Shown here: piece by piece, positions 28,703 to 35,606 of the stretch | Layout: each line of letters starts with the position of its first letter | Numbering within the stretch: the stretch's first letter is position 1 | Origin: Buttiauxella agrestis | GTDB lineage: Bacteria > Pseudomonadota > Gammaproteobacteria > Enterobacterales > Enterobacteriaceae | Direction: 5' to 3' | Length of the DNA: 64,000 nt | Assembly (NCBI RefSeq): GCF_900446255.1 | Contig: NZ_UIGI01000001.1 | Span: 2,196,763 to 2,260,762 of the forward strand | Translations under genes and position numbers: made by a program | Notes under the pieces: generated by a model | Told to the model about the DNA's origin: nothing | Databases searched by the model: none | What the model saw: only the letters and a program-made list of their open reading frames with translations

Positions 28703-29082
28703 TGGGCTACTTCTGGGCAATGATGAGCGTGCTGTTAGTCAGTTGTGCGCAGCTGATCATGAAATGGGCGATGGTGGAACTGCCTCTGGTTAACCAGCCG
28801 CATGAGCTAGTCACAGCCGTTTTGTCGCTCACCCCTGGGGCTGTGGCGCTGTTAACAGGATTGTGCGCTTACGCCTGTTCGATGGGATGCTGGTTTTTGG
28901 CGCTGCGCAAAATTGCGCTGAGTAAAGCCTATCCGCTGCTGAGTTTAAGCTATGTGCTGGTGTGGGCTGCCGCTATCTGGCTGCCGTGGCTGCATGAAGG
29001 TTTTAGCGTCGGGAAATTGGCCGGGGTGGGGGTGATTTTTATTGGCTTGTTGTTGGTGTGTATTCCCGACAGGAAACGTTAA
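28702..29082 (+). CDS. arnF: Undecaprenyl-phosphate-L-Ara4N flippase subunit ArnF
   Basis: This 126-aa four-helix membrane protein is the partner of ArnE: MMSVLLVSCAQLIMKWAMVELP, then KIALSKAYPLLSLSYVLVWAAA. It ends the arn operon, which therefore contains all seven genes in the canonical order arnBCADTEF, with every junction overlapping or nearly so. Confidence 0.93.
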   Translation: MGYFWAMMSVLLVSCAQLIMKWAMVELPLVNQPHELVTAVLSLTPGAVALLTGLCAYACSMGCWFLALRKIALSKAYPLLSLSYVLVWAAAIWLPWLHEGFSVGKLAGVGVIFIGLLLVCIPDRKR

Positions 29083-29136
29083 ATTTACTGCTATCCCCCA
29101 CACTCCCGTCATTAAGAACAGCAGGGTTAAAGATAA

Positions 29137-29170
29137 ACGCAGAGGCCGGTCGAAAGACCGGCCTCTGCGT
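29137..29170. terminator. Strong shared hairpin between convergent arn and POT genes
   Basis: ACGCAGAGGCCGGTC and GACCGGCCTCTGCGT form a perfect 15-bp stem capped by a GAAA tetraloop. On the minus strand it is followed by TTTATCTTT; on the plus strand there is no T-run. It lies between the arnF stop (29082) and the transporter stop (29206), and probably ends both transcripts. Confidence 0.82.
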
Positions 29171-29205
29171 ATGGGCAAAATTAATCACCCAGCCTGCGAG
29201 TTTAA

Positions 29206-30759
29206 TCAGGCACTGGTGGCGGGTTTCTGCTCTGTTTTAACCTGAGCGTTTGCCAGCATTCTGCGCACCGGAATAATCAAAATGAACAGCACCGCGGCGC
29301 AAATCAGAAGCGCAATGGAACAACGTGCGAACAGGTTCGGCAGCATATCCAACTGGTCGGCTTTAACGTGCCCGCCAATCAGACCCGCAGCCAGGTTGCC
29401 CAGCGCACTGGCGCAGAACCAAAGTCCCATCATTTGGCCACGCATTCTTTCCGGTGCCAGCAGCGTCATGGTTGCCAGACCAATCGGGCTGAGGCACAAC
29501 TCGCCCAGTGTCAGCATCAGGATGCTTCCCACCAGCCACAAAGGTGATACGCCCGCGCCGCCGTTATTGAGCACATCTTGCGCGGCCAACATCATGATGC
29601 CGAAGCCTGCCGCCGCACACAGAATACCGATAACAAATTTGGTGATGCTACCCGGACGCACATTGTTGCGTGCCAGCGCGGGCCATGCCCAGCTAAACAC
29701 CGGTGCCAGTATAATGATAAACAACGCGTTGATTGACTGGAACCACACGGCGGGGATCTCAAAGTCGCCAATCATGCGGTTGGTATAGTCATTTGCGAAG
29801 AGGTTAAACGAAGTCGGTTTTTGCTCAAACGCTGACCAGAAGAAGGCGGCGGAAACCAGCAAAATAAAGCAAACCAGCAGTCGGGCACGCTCTTTTCTGT
29901 TCAGGCCAGCAAAGACGAAAAGATAGATAAAGTAGAGCGCAACCGAGGCGGCAATCACATACACCAGCATGCTGGCAACGGCGACAGGATTAATCACGAT
30001 AACACCCTGTGCAATCAGCGTAACGAGAATCGCCACACCCACCGCCAGCACCAGCAACCAGGCTCCGACACCGTTTTTCTTCGCCACCGGATTGTTCCAG
30101 GTTGAGTCCAGGCCCACTTCGCTGTCGTGACGTTTCATCGCCGGAACGGCATACAGGCGGAAAATAATCAGCGCCACCAACATACCGATACCGCCAATAC
30201 CAAAGCCCCAATGCCAGCCGTGCGTTTTTATCAGCCAGCCGGAAATCAGCGGGGCGATAAACGAACCCATGTTAATGCCCATGTAAAACAGTGAAAAACC
30301 ACCGTCACGACGCGCATCGCCTTTCTTATAAAGCGTACCCACCATCACCGAGATACAGGTCTTAAACAGGCCAGAACCCAGCACGATAAACATCAGGCCG
30401 ATGAAGAACAGGTTGTTGCCCATAAATGCAGACAAGGCAATCGACAAATGTCCGAGGGCGATGAGAATCGAGCCATACCAGACGGCTCTTTGTTGCCCAA
30501 GCCAGTTATCCGCAAGCCACCCACCCGGCAATGCGGCGAGGTACATGCAACCGGCAAAGATGCCGACGATGGCCGAGGCGTTTTCGCGTGCCAGCCCCAT
30601 GCCACCGTCATAAACCGTTGCCGCCATAAACAAAATCAGTAACGGGCGGATGCCGTAAAACGAAAAGCGTTCCCACATTTCTGTGAAGAATAATGAGCCT
30701 AGCGGATAAGGATGGCCGAAAAACGTTCGGCTCTCGTTTTGGTTTGCAGAGGAATGCAT
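29206..30759 (-). CDS. POT family proton-dependent oligopeptide transporter (DtpT-like)
   Basis: This 517-aa membrane protein has about 14 hydrophobic segments. The start is set at 30759, where GGAG lies 5 bp upstream; earlier in-frame Met codons have no such site. Family signatures are GSLFFTEMWERFSFYGIRPLL (proton-coupling ExxER motif as EMWER), ALPGGWLADNWLGQQRAVWYG and FSLFYMGINMGSFIAPLISG. It takes up di- or tripeptides with protons. It is clearly POT but is not close to E. coli DtpA/B; the N-terminal FGHPYPLG is of the DtpT type found in many other bacteria. Confidence 0.9.
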   Translation of the reverse strand: MHSSANQNESRTFFGHPYPLGSLFFTEMWERFSFYGIRPLLILFMAATVYDGGMGLARENASAIVGIFAGCMYLAALPGGWLADNWLGQQRAVWYGSILIALGHLSIALSAFMGNNLFFIGLMFIVLGSGLFKTCISVMVGTLYKKGDARRDGGFSLFYMGINMGSFIAPLISGWLIKTHGWHWGFGIGGIGMLVALIIFRLYAVPAMKRHDSEVGLDSTWNNPVAKKNGVGAWLLVLAVGVAILVTLIAQGVIVINPVAVASMLVYVIAASVALYFIYLFVFAGLNRKERARLLVCFILLVSAAFFWSAFEQKPTSFNLFANDYTNRMIGDFEIPAVWFQSINALFIIILAPVFSWAWPALARNNVRPGSITKFVIGILCAAAGFGIMMLAAQDVLNNGGAGVSPLWLVGSILMLTLGELCLSPIGLATMTLLAPERMRGQMMGLWFCASALGNLAAGLIGGHVKADQLDMLPNLFARCSIALLICAAVLFILIIPVRRMLANAQVKTEQKPATSA

Positions 30760-31024
30760 AAAATCTCCAGAAAAGGTCTGTAATACATACTTGTGAAGAC
30801 CGAAATGGCGACGGCTATCTGGCAGGCCGCTCTTTAACATTTCATCAACAATATTGGGTCACCGGATACTAGTGTTGTCTGGTGCGAAGTGCAGGACTTT
30901 AAGATGAAAAGTCGACAATTGTCTACTTTTACAGATTTTCTGGCGTTACGAAGCGCACAACAATTGACATTAATGCGACGAGATCATCTTAGTGCGGAGG
31001 ATGTCTCTGTATTCACCAGAAATA
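30760..31024. other. Intergenic region upstream of the POT transporter
   Basis: The minus strand should carry the transporter promoter here. A plus-strand open frame of about 66 codons (from 30889) runs through the terminator at 31025-31055 into arsC antisense and resembles nothing I recognise, so I do not call it a gene. Confidence 0.4.
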
Positions 31025-31055
31025 AAAAAGATCGCCTGAAGAGGCGATCTTTTTT
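31025..31055. terminator. Bidirectional terminator after arsC
   Basis: AGATCGCC and GGCGATCT pair around a short loop, with A6 before and T6 after the stem, so it works on both strands. It begins 2 bp past the shortened arsC stop on the minus strand, so the 3' end of arsC seems to have been replaced up to this structure. Confidence 0.88.
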
Positions 31056-31056
31056 G

Positions 31057-31413
31057 CTAATTGGGCAAAATGTCCAGGACTGTTTCTGAGGGGCGACATA
31101 GCCGGGTTGCTATGGGAGTGACAACAATCGGGCGGTTAATCAGAATCGGATGCTGCAACATGAAGTCAATGATCTGATCGTCGGTGAATGATCCTTCCGC
31201 CAGTTTTAATTGCTCATAAGGCTCTACATTTTTGCGTAACAGCGCCTGCACTGTGATGCCCATATCCGCGATCAATTTGACCAGTTCCTCGCGTGAAGGG
31301 GGTGTTTCCAGATACAAAATAACGTTGGGTTCAGTGCCCGTGTTGCGAATGAACTCCAGCACGTTGCGCGAGGTTCCACATGCCGGGTTGTGATAGATAG
31401 TGATATTGCTCAT
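31057..31413 (-). CDS. arsC: Arsenate reductase ArsC, C-terminally shortened
   Basis: This 118-aa protein is closely similar to the glutaredoxin-dependent arsenate reductase of the E. coli arsRBC/R773 type, which has 141 residues. The catalytic Cys12 (HNPACGTSR) and the arginines Arg60, Arg94 and Arg107 are all present. The family C-terminus is missing: after VLDIL the frame reads Pro-Asn-stop and runs straight into the terminator. About 23 residues are lost, so activity is uncertain. Upstream on the same strand is a gutted arsB, and no arsR is present, so this is a decayed ars operon. Confidence 0.85.
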   Translation of the reverse strand: MSNITIYHNPACGTSRNVLEFIRNTGTEPNVILYLETPPSREELVKLIADMGITVQALLRKNVEPYEQLKLAEGSFTDDQIIDFMLQHPILINRPIVVTPIATRLCRPSETVLDILPN

Positions 31414-31425
31414 TGTAGATTCTCA

Positions 31426-31543
31426 TTAGAGGGTGAAAGTCAGGCGCAGTGCCAGGGCGAATACCTAATCCTCTGGGTTGCCAGACTCTCAGAAAGAGAG
31501 TGAGCAAGAAAAAAGCGCCAGCCAGTAACATCATAAACTCCAT
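31426..31543 (-). pseudogene. arsB: arsB remnant with large internal deletion
   Basis: The minus strand begins with the ArsB N-terminus (MLLAGAFFLLTLFLRVWQPRGLGI, about 24 residues). Then, within a few bases and one frame over, it reads ALALRLTFTL-stop, the ArsB C-terminus. The remaining roughly 390 codons, including nearly all membrane segments, are gone, and the junction is out of frame. The normal short spacing to arsC is kept. The arsenite efflux pump is therefore lost. Confidence 0.82.
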
Positions 31544-31690
31544 TCATATTTGTTCAGCTGAATGTGTTCTGTTGTTTTTAAACATGATGTTACTGACGCG
31601 CGGCGCAGTTTGCTATGGGTAATGTCAGGTCAGTCGAACACGCCATTGATAATGGATGTCACGATGGCGGGAAAAGCGTAATAAGCAACA

Positions 31691-31712
31691 AACCGCCCTT
31701 AGGCGGTTTGGA
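31691..31712 (-). terminator. Terminator of the small acidic-protein gene
   Basis: AAACCGCC and GGCGGTTT pair around a 4-base loop, and on the minus strand are followed by GTTGCTTATT. It lies 15 bp after the stop of the 44-codon gene at 31727-31861. Confidence 0.7.
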
Positions 31713-31726
31713 TTGTACTCCTGCAA

Positions 31727-31861
31727 TTACCTTACTGGATCTATGACCTCTGGGTCTTCAGGGTCAAGAGGATCGATAACATCCGGGATATCGGGAATGG
31801 TGTCTCCAGGCAGGGGTTCATCAACCGGAACGGGATCGACCAAATCAGGACGTTCAGACAT
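31727..31861 (-). CDS. Small acidic proline-rich protein (44 aa)
   Basis: A short gene with a near-ideal ribosome-binding site (GGAGG, 5 bp before ATG) and a terminator just after the stop. The product begins MSERPDLVDPVPVDEPLPG and continues with repeated Asp-Pro and Glu-Pro pairs (PDIPDVIDPLDPEDPEVIDP). It has no signal peptide or membrane segment and is strongly acidic, with about 12 Asp/Glu in 44 residues and a near-regular spacing of prolines. It is probably disordered. I do not recognise the family. It lies between a decayed ars operon and a stress-gene block. Confidence 0.72.
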   Translation of the reverse strand: MSERPDLVDPVPVDEPLPGDTIPDIPDVIDPLDPEDPEVIDPVR

Positions 31862-31906
31862 ATGACCTCCAACGACGAAATAAGAAGCTAACAAATCAAA
31901 CCAGAA

Positions 31907-32005
31907 TTATTTTTGGTTTTGTTTAGGCTTTTTCTCGTCATTTTTAGGAGCTTTATCTGGGTTTTTTGGCTGATCTTTAGAGACGTTCATTATTAAAAAT
32001 TTCAT
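31907..32005 (-). CDS. Small basic lysine-rich protein (32 aa)
   Basis: A short open frame with GGAG 6 bp before its ATG encodes MKFLIMNVSKDQPKNPDKAP, then NDEKKPKQNQK. An internal Met at codon 6 could also start a 27-aa product. The body is highly polar (Lys, Pro, Asn, Asp, Gln) and likely unstructured. It lies 45 bp upstream of the 44-aa acidic protein on the same strand, so the two may be cotranscribed. Function unknown; the composition is like small stress proteins of enterobacteria. Confidence 0.6.
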   Translation of the reverse strand: MKFLIMNVSKDQPKNPDKAPKNDEKKPKQNQK

Positions 32006-32309
32006 TAGTCACTCCGGTTCTGGTAAACAGCGTATTGCTGTTATTACAGTATAGTTTTGTTTAATGTTAATGCGAGCGAGGCGGTATTTATATTCAATGT
32101 GTTTTCCTTGATTTTACTTTCATTTCAACAAACTAAAAACTTTAAAAAAATCAATTTATTTTTTATTGAGAATATTCCATTCTTGAATTTTAAGGTATGA
32201 CATTTTATGTCGATTGCACAAAGAGAAAATAGTAGAGGTGGATATTATTTGGTCATAGAAATAGTTTGACTCAAATAACAAATTATTTATCCTTGTGTTT
32301 TGTCATAAA
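32006..32309. other. AT-rich gap between small genes and yciF
   Basis: These 304 bases are strongly AT-rich. A 20-codon plus-strand frame at 32207-32269 (starting MSIAQRENSRGG) has an AAGG 11 bp upstream but no other support. Otherwise I see only probable promoter sequence for the small minus-strand genes. Confidence 0.35.
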
Positions 32310-32816
32310 TTAGCGTCCTGAATTATTATCTGCATCTGGATTAACGGTGGACTCGGCGATAGTGCTTAATTTACTGTCTGCGGCTTTCTCTTCTTCAAGC
32401 GTTTCGCCCAATAATTGTTTTGCTGCGCTATAACCCAATTGGTGAGCAAGAGTACACAACGTGCCGTAAGCTGCGATTTCATAATGTTCAACTTTTTGAG
32501 CCGCAGCAATCAGTCCTGCATCCCGGACCGGCCCTTCATTTATGCTTTCTATGATCTCAGCGCCTTCCTCAACGAGTCCTTCCATAGCCACGCATTTGAT
32601 CCGTGCAAGCTTAAGACCTTCAATACTTTCCACGACTGCATCGATGCGTTCTATCTGGCCGCGCGTCTCCTCAAGATGGCTGCGGAATGCCTCTTCAAGA
32701 GAGGGATCGTGTGCCGCTCGGGCAAGTTTCGGTAATGCACGAATGAGTTGCTTTTCAGCACTATAAGTATCTGACAGCAAATGTTTAAATAATTCTTCAA
32801 GCGTTTTGATTTGCAT
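32310..32816 (-). CDS. yciF: YciF-like ferritin-like stress protein (DUF892)
   Basis: This 168-aa protein starts MQIKTLEELFKHLLSDTYSAEKQ at 32816; the open frame extends upstream but without family similarity. It matches E. coli YciF over its length: HLEETRGQIERIDAVVES, IKCVAMEGLVEEGAEIIES, AAQKVEHYEIAAYGTL, LLGETLEEEKAADSKL. The Glu and His residues in the helices are those that bind two metals in the ferritin-like fold. YciF belongs to an RpoS-dependent stress regulon in E. coli. It lies 85 bp downstream of a large membrane-protein gene on the same strand. Confidence 0.88.
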   Translation of the reverse strand: MQIKTLEELFKHLLSDTYSAEKQLIRALPKLARAAHDPSLEEAFRSHLEETRGQIERIDAVVESIEGLKLARIKCVAMEGLVEEGAEIIESINEGPVRDAGLIAAAQKVEHYEIAAYGTLCTLAHQLGYSAAKQLLGETLEEEKAADSKLSTIAESTVNPDADNNSGR

Positions 32817-32901
32817 AGCTATTGTTCCGTAGTCGACTTGAGTGGGGCCTGTCAGACCGTTATTGCGGCGACAGGCCAGGAAGGTAAGTAGGGACTGGTT
32901 C

Positions 32902-33897
32902 TTAAAGTGGTCGTTCATCGGCCAGAACTTTGCGCGGTTGATGCCTGTAACCCAGCATCCCCATAGCACCCGCAAGTACAGCCTCGACAATCAACATGAA
33001 AAAGCTAAACCAGCTGGCTTTAGCAGTGGCGGCTGCGGCTTTTTCGCCAGCCTCACGGGCTTTTTGTTCAGCCTGTTTTTTCAGCTCTTCATATTTAGCA
33101 CGTGCAGCCTGATAATTTTTCTCTGCCTGAGCGACGATTTGCTCGGCTTCTGCGTCACTTTTACCGGTTCGCGCGACGATAATATTTTTCAGCGCATCAC
33201 GGTCGGCGGCTTCAAACGTTGCGCTGTTTCTCTCTGCAAGTCCTTTCAGGAATTGGGTGATGTCACCGCCCTGAGCCATCTGACTCTGCGCATTATTGCC
33301 CTCGGTTGCTGCCTGTTGTTGTAACGCGCCAGGCTGTAACTCGGGTTTGTTGGTCTGGCGTAGGGTTGTTTCCAGTTGGTTCTGTAAATCACCAAGCTTG
33401 AGACCACTGTCGCTGAGTTTCTCTTTCGCCACCTGCGTGATTGAAGGGGCGACGGCGGAAACTCCGCTCCCCAGTGCTTGCAAGCCAGTACCGGCCGCAC
33501 TCATAGCTCCCGTCACCGCACTGTTTGCGATCATCATTAAAAAAGCAGTGCAGATCAGCGTGTTAACACCAAACATTAATACGCCATGCACGGCTCCATC
33601 ACGAAAAGCGTAACGACCGCTCGCATAACCGCCAGCAGCAATCGCGATAAGCATGCTCAGGCCGGTCCAGATTGCGGCACCGGTTGCAATACCCTCCAGA
33701 GGGTCTTGTTCTTTAAGGGGATCGATAGTGCTGGCACCAATGGCGGTACCAAGAATGGCCAGTAATAAATAAACCACCATTGAAATAACCACACCGGCAA
33801 AAATAGCACTCCAGGAAATACGTTTTAAAGGTAAGTCATTAACTTTTCTGTAGGTTGAGTCGTAATGCCGTTCTTCAGGAACGTGGTAATTTGTCAT
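32902..33897 (-). CDS. Membrane protein with periplasmic or cytoplasmic coiled-coil insert, unknown function
   Basis: This 331-aa protein has four N-terminal hydrophobic segments (residues about 28-60, 78-95, 105-128) and one at the C-terminus (about 293-315, SWFSFFMLIVEAVLAGAMGMLGY). Between them lies a long hydrophilic, Gln/Ala/Glu-rich helical region (KNYQAARAKYEELKKQAEQKA) likely to form a coiled coil. Gly-rich segments such as GAAIWTGLSMLIAIAAGGYASGRYA recall other stress-associated membrane proteins. I do not recognise a named family. It lies upstream of yciF on the same strand and downstream of ycgZ-ymgA-ariR, suggesting a general stress role. Confidence 0.75.
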   Translation of the reverse strand: MTNYHVPEERHYDSTYRKVNDLPLKRISWSAIFAGVVISMVVYLLLAILGTAIGASTIDPLKEQDPLEGIATGAAIWTGLSMLIAIAAGGYASGRYAFRDGAVHGVLMFGVNTLICTAFLMMIANSAVTGAMSAAGTGLQALGSGVSAVAPSITQVAKEKLSDSGLKLGDLQNQLETTLRQTNKPELQPGALQQQAATEGNNAQSQMAQGGDITQFLKGLAERNSATFEAADRDALKNIIVARTGKSDAEAEQIVAQAEKNYQAARAKYEELKKQAEQKAREAGEKAAAATAKASWFSFFMLIVEAVLAGAMGMLGYRHQPRKVLADERPL

Positions 33898-34207
33898 TTT
33901 AACTCTCCAACGTTTTCAGAGAAATAAAGGATACTCAAGGTTAAATAATGGTTTTCACAACCTAAACGTAAGTCTTAAGAATAGTCTGCGAATGAAGTGA
34001 GGTGTTTAAATATTTCCAGTTATGACTTTAAAATATCTAAAAAAGAGAGGGGGGAGATGATGCTAAGTGTCGCTTTTAAATAATTATGGCTATGAATCAA
34101 CACTTCACTGATTAAGCGAAGCGTTAATTCATAGCCTGAGAAAATAAAAAACAGGCTAAATGGAAACGAGGTTGTGAGAAAGAAGAATGCGAAATTATAA
34201 CCCCCTG
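33898..34207. other. Intergenic region with long hairpin (34088-34136)
   Basis: These 310 bases separate ariR from the membrane-protein gene on the same strand. They contain GGCTATGAAT/ATTCATAGCC as outer arms and a second pairing AAC-CTTC/GAAG-GTT inside, together a stem of about 17 pairs with two interruptions and an 11-base loop. On the minus strand it follows the ycgZ-ymgA-ariR operon and is followed by ATAATTATTT. It is probably the operon terminator, though the T-run is weak. No gene seen. Confidence 0.6.
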
Positions 34208-34486
34208 TTAAATATCGTCCGTTGTATGGTCAACAACGATTTCCAGGGTCTTACGTACGATATCAATGGTCACGACATCATCCGTGGATTCAATGGCCTC
34301 AATTAACCGTTGAATAATGGCTTTATTAGTAAGATGTCCATCAGTAGCAAGAATACTGCGTATTACCGCTCCGAGTAATACAGCCTCATCAGCCAGCATG
34401 TCGCCAGCATTACGGAAATATGCAGTCAGTGCAGTGTTTGGCAGCGTGGCATAAATTTCTGATTTATGAAGCGTTATCTGGGTCAT
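34208..34486 (-). CDS. ariR: AriR/YmgB biofilm and acid-resistance regulator
   Basis: This 92-aa protein aligns with E. coli AriR (YmgB) along its full length: ALTAYFRNAGDMLADEAVLLGAVI, NKAIIQRLIEAIESTDDVV, IVRKTLEIVVDHTTDDI. AriR is a small helical dimer that reduces biofilm formation and helps acid resistance through the Rcs phosphorelay. It is third in the ycgZ-ymgA-ariR operon, under blue-light control by BluR/BluF in E. coli. ymgC, which follows in E. coli, is absent here. Confidence 0.9.
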   Translation of the reverse strand: MTQITLHKSEIYATLPNTALTAYFRNAGDMLADEAVLLGAVIRSILATDGHLTNKAIIQRLIEAIESTDDVVTIDIVRKTLEIVVDHTTDDI

Positions 34487-34525
34487 TTACTTCACCATTA
34501 TTAGGTTATGAGTTAATAAAGGCAG

Positions 34526-34849
34526 TCAGTGTTTTTTACTGCTACCAGGTACCGGACTTTTGTCAAACAACGAATAGATATTGTTACTTTGCTCAATCTG
34601 GCCGTCCCTGTCCCCATCGTTTTGCGCAGGAATCAAAGCACGTCGCGAGAGACCCAGGCGGTGGTTGCTGATATCTGCAATCACATCGGCTATGACATCA
34701 CGTCGTTGATCATCTCTTTCTGTCGCTTCCATTATTTGCAGCCTTTCTACTAACGATCGGGTGCTTATGGCTCCGTTATCGTAAAGGATTGATAAAACTG
34801 CTTCTCCGATCAGCTGATCGGTTAATTTCTCTCTTTTACTTCTATTCAT
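34526..34849 (-). CDS. ymgA: YmgA-like connector protein
   Basis: This 107-aa protein is homologous to E. coli YmgA (90 aa): EKLTDQLIGEAVLSILYDNG, SLVERLQIMEATERDDQRRDVI, IADISNHRLG. Similarity is limited to the helical N-terminal two thirds; the C-terminal tail (from about residue 70) is polar and not conserved. It lies between ycgZ and ariR. In E. coli these small proteins feed the BluF signal to the Rcs system, raising colanic acid and lowering curli. Confidence 0.82.
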   Translation of the reverse strand: MNRSKREKLTDQLIGEAVLSILYDNGAISTRSLVERLQIMEATERDDQRRDVIADVIADISNHRLGLSRRALIPAQNDGDRDGQIEQSNNIYSLFDKSPVPGSSKKH

Positions 34850-35020
34850 AACTGCGTCTCTGCTTGCCAGCGTGGTTCGTTTCCGAAACGTGGCATGAAA
34901 TCAGCTATCTCATGCAGGAGGTGAGCTGAAGGTTGCCAGGCTTTCCGATATAGCCTGAAATAATACTCCCGAAAATGTTTACTTATAAACCCGTAATTTG
35001 TGCTTGTTTACCGTTTGAAC

Positions 35021-35260
35021 CTAACGATCAAAAAGCAGGCCAATTAACGTGTGGTAGTGGCTCTCTTCTTCCGGACCTGACGCGTGTTCAACTCGACGCA
35101 ACAATTTTGTACAGATTGATTTGCGATTCAAACTGCGCCCGTCACTGAGGATTTCAACGACTATTTGCCCCAGAGTTTCTTGTTGGGAAGGCAAAGCTGC
35201 CTTTGAGAAATAGCGTGTGATGGCGTTAGCCGCATCGGGAACGGTGTTGTTCTGTTGCAT
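35021..35260 (-). CDS. ycgZ: YcgZ-like connector protein
   Basis: This 79-aa protein is close to E. coli YcgZ (78 aa): AITRYFSKAALPSQQETLGQIVVEILSDGR, LNRKSICTKLLRRVEHASG, HYHTLIGLLF. AGGAG lies upstream of the ATG. It is first in its operon and divergent from bluF, with BluR-type TGTACA motifs in the shared promoter region. A 171-bp gap separates it from ymgA. Confidence 0.9.
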   Translation of the reverse strand: MQQNNTVPDAANAITRYFSKAALPSQQETLGQIVVEILSDGRSLNRKSICTKLLRRVEHASGPEEESHYHTLIGLLFDR

Positions 35261-35606
35261 TAGTCACTCCTGTAAACATGCAGTCATCAGTAAATGTACA
35301 AATAAAGTTATACAAATATTAAAAATCTGTACATAGAAAAACGTAAAGAATTGTCTTAAATTCTTAAACATTAAATGCTATATGTTTAATTTCAGTTGCT
35401 TAGGCTGCTAATTTTTTTATGGAGTTAGAAAATTATGTACAGATATAGTGTTTTTTGCACATAGTCACGATGCGAAATCGGTTTGCATGGCTGTACGAGT
35501 GTTTGTTTTTTGTTAATAAGTTATTAATATTAATGTATTTTTAGTGTGGGATTTGGTTATTCATCTGCTACTGTAAACACTTAAATCGCCTCCAATTGGA
35601 CACTGA
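35261..35606. promoter_or_regulatory. Divergent ycgZ/bluF promoter region with repeated TGTACA motifs
   Basis: Within 346 AT-rich bases, TGTACA occurs at 35295-35300, 35328-35333 and 35436-35441, and the near copy TATACA at 35309-35314. Similar TTGTACAA sites lie upstream of bluR. MlrA, a MerR-type relative of BluR, binds TTGTACA/TGTACAA in other enterobacterial promoters, so these are candidate BluR operators controlling ycgZ. No gene seen. Confidence 0.6.

Noticed and set aside
30889-31089. Plus-strand open frame of about 66 codons upstream of the POT gene
   Set aside because: It crosses a strong terminator, ends antisense to arsC, has no clear ribosome-binding site, and resembles nothing recognised.
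31656-31865. Plus-strand 69-codon Gly/Ser-rich frame
   Set aside because: It is the antisense shadow of the 44-aa acidic protein, which has a far better ribosome-binding site and terminator on the minus strand.
32207-32269. 20-codon plus-strand frame (MSIAQRENSRGG...)
   Set aside because: Only a weak, distant ribosome-binding site supports it; too short to trust.
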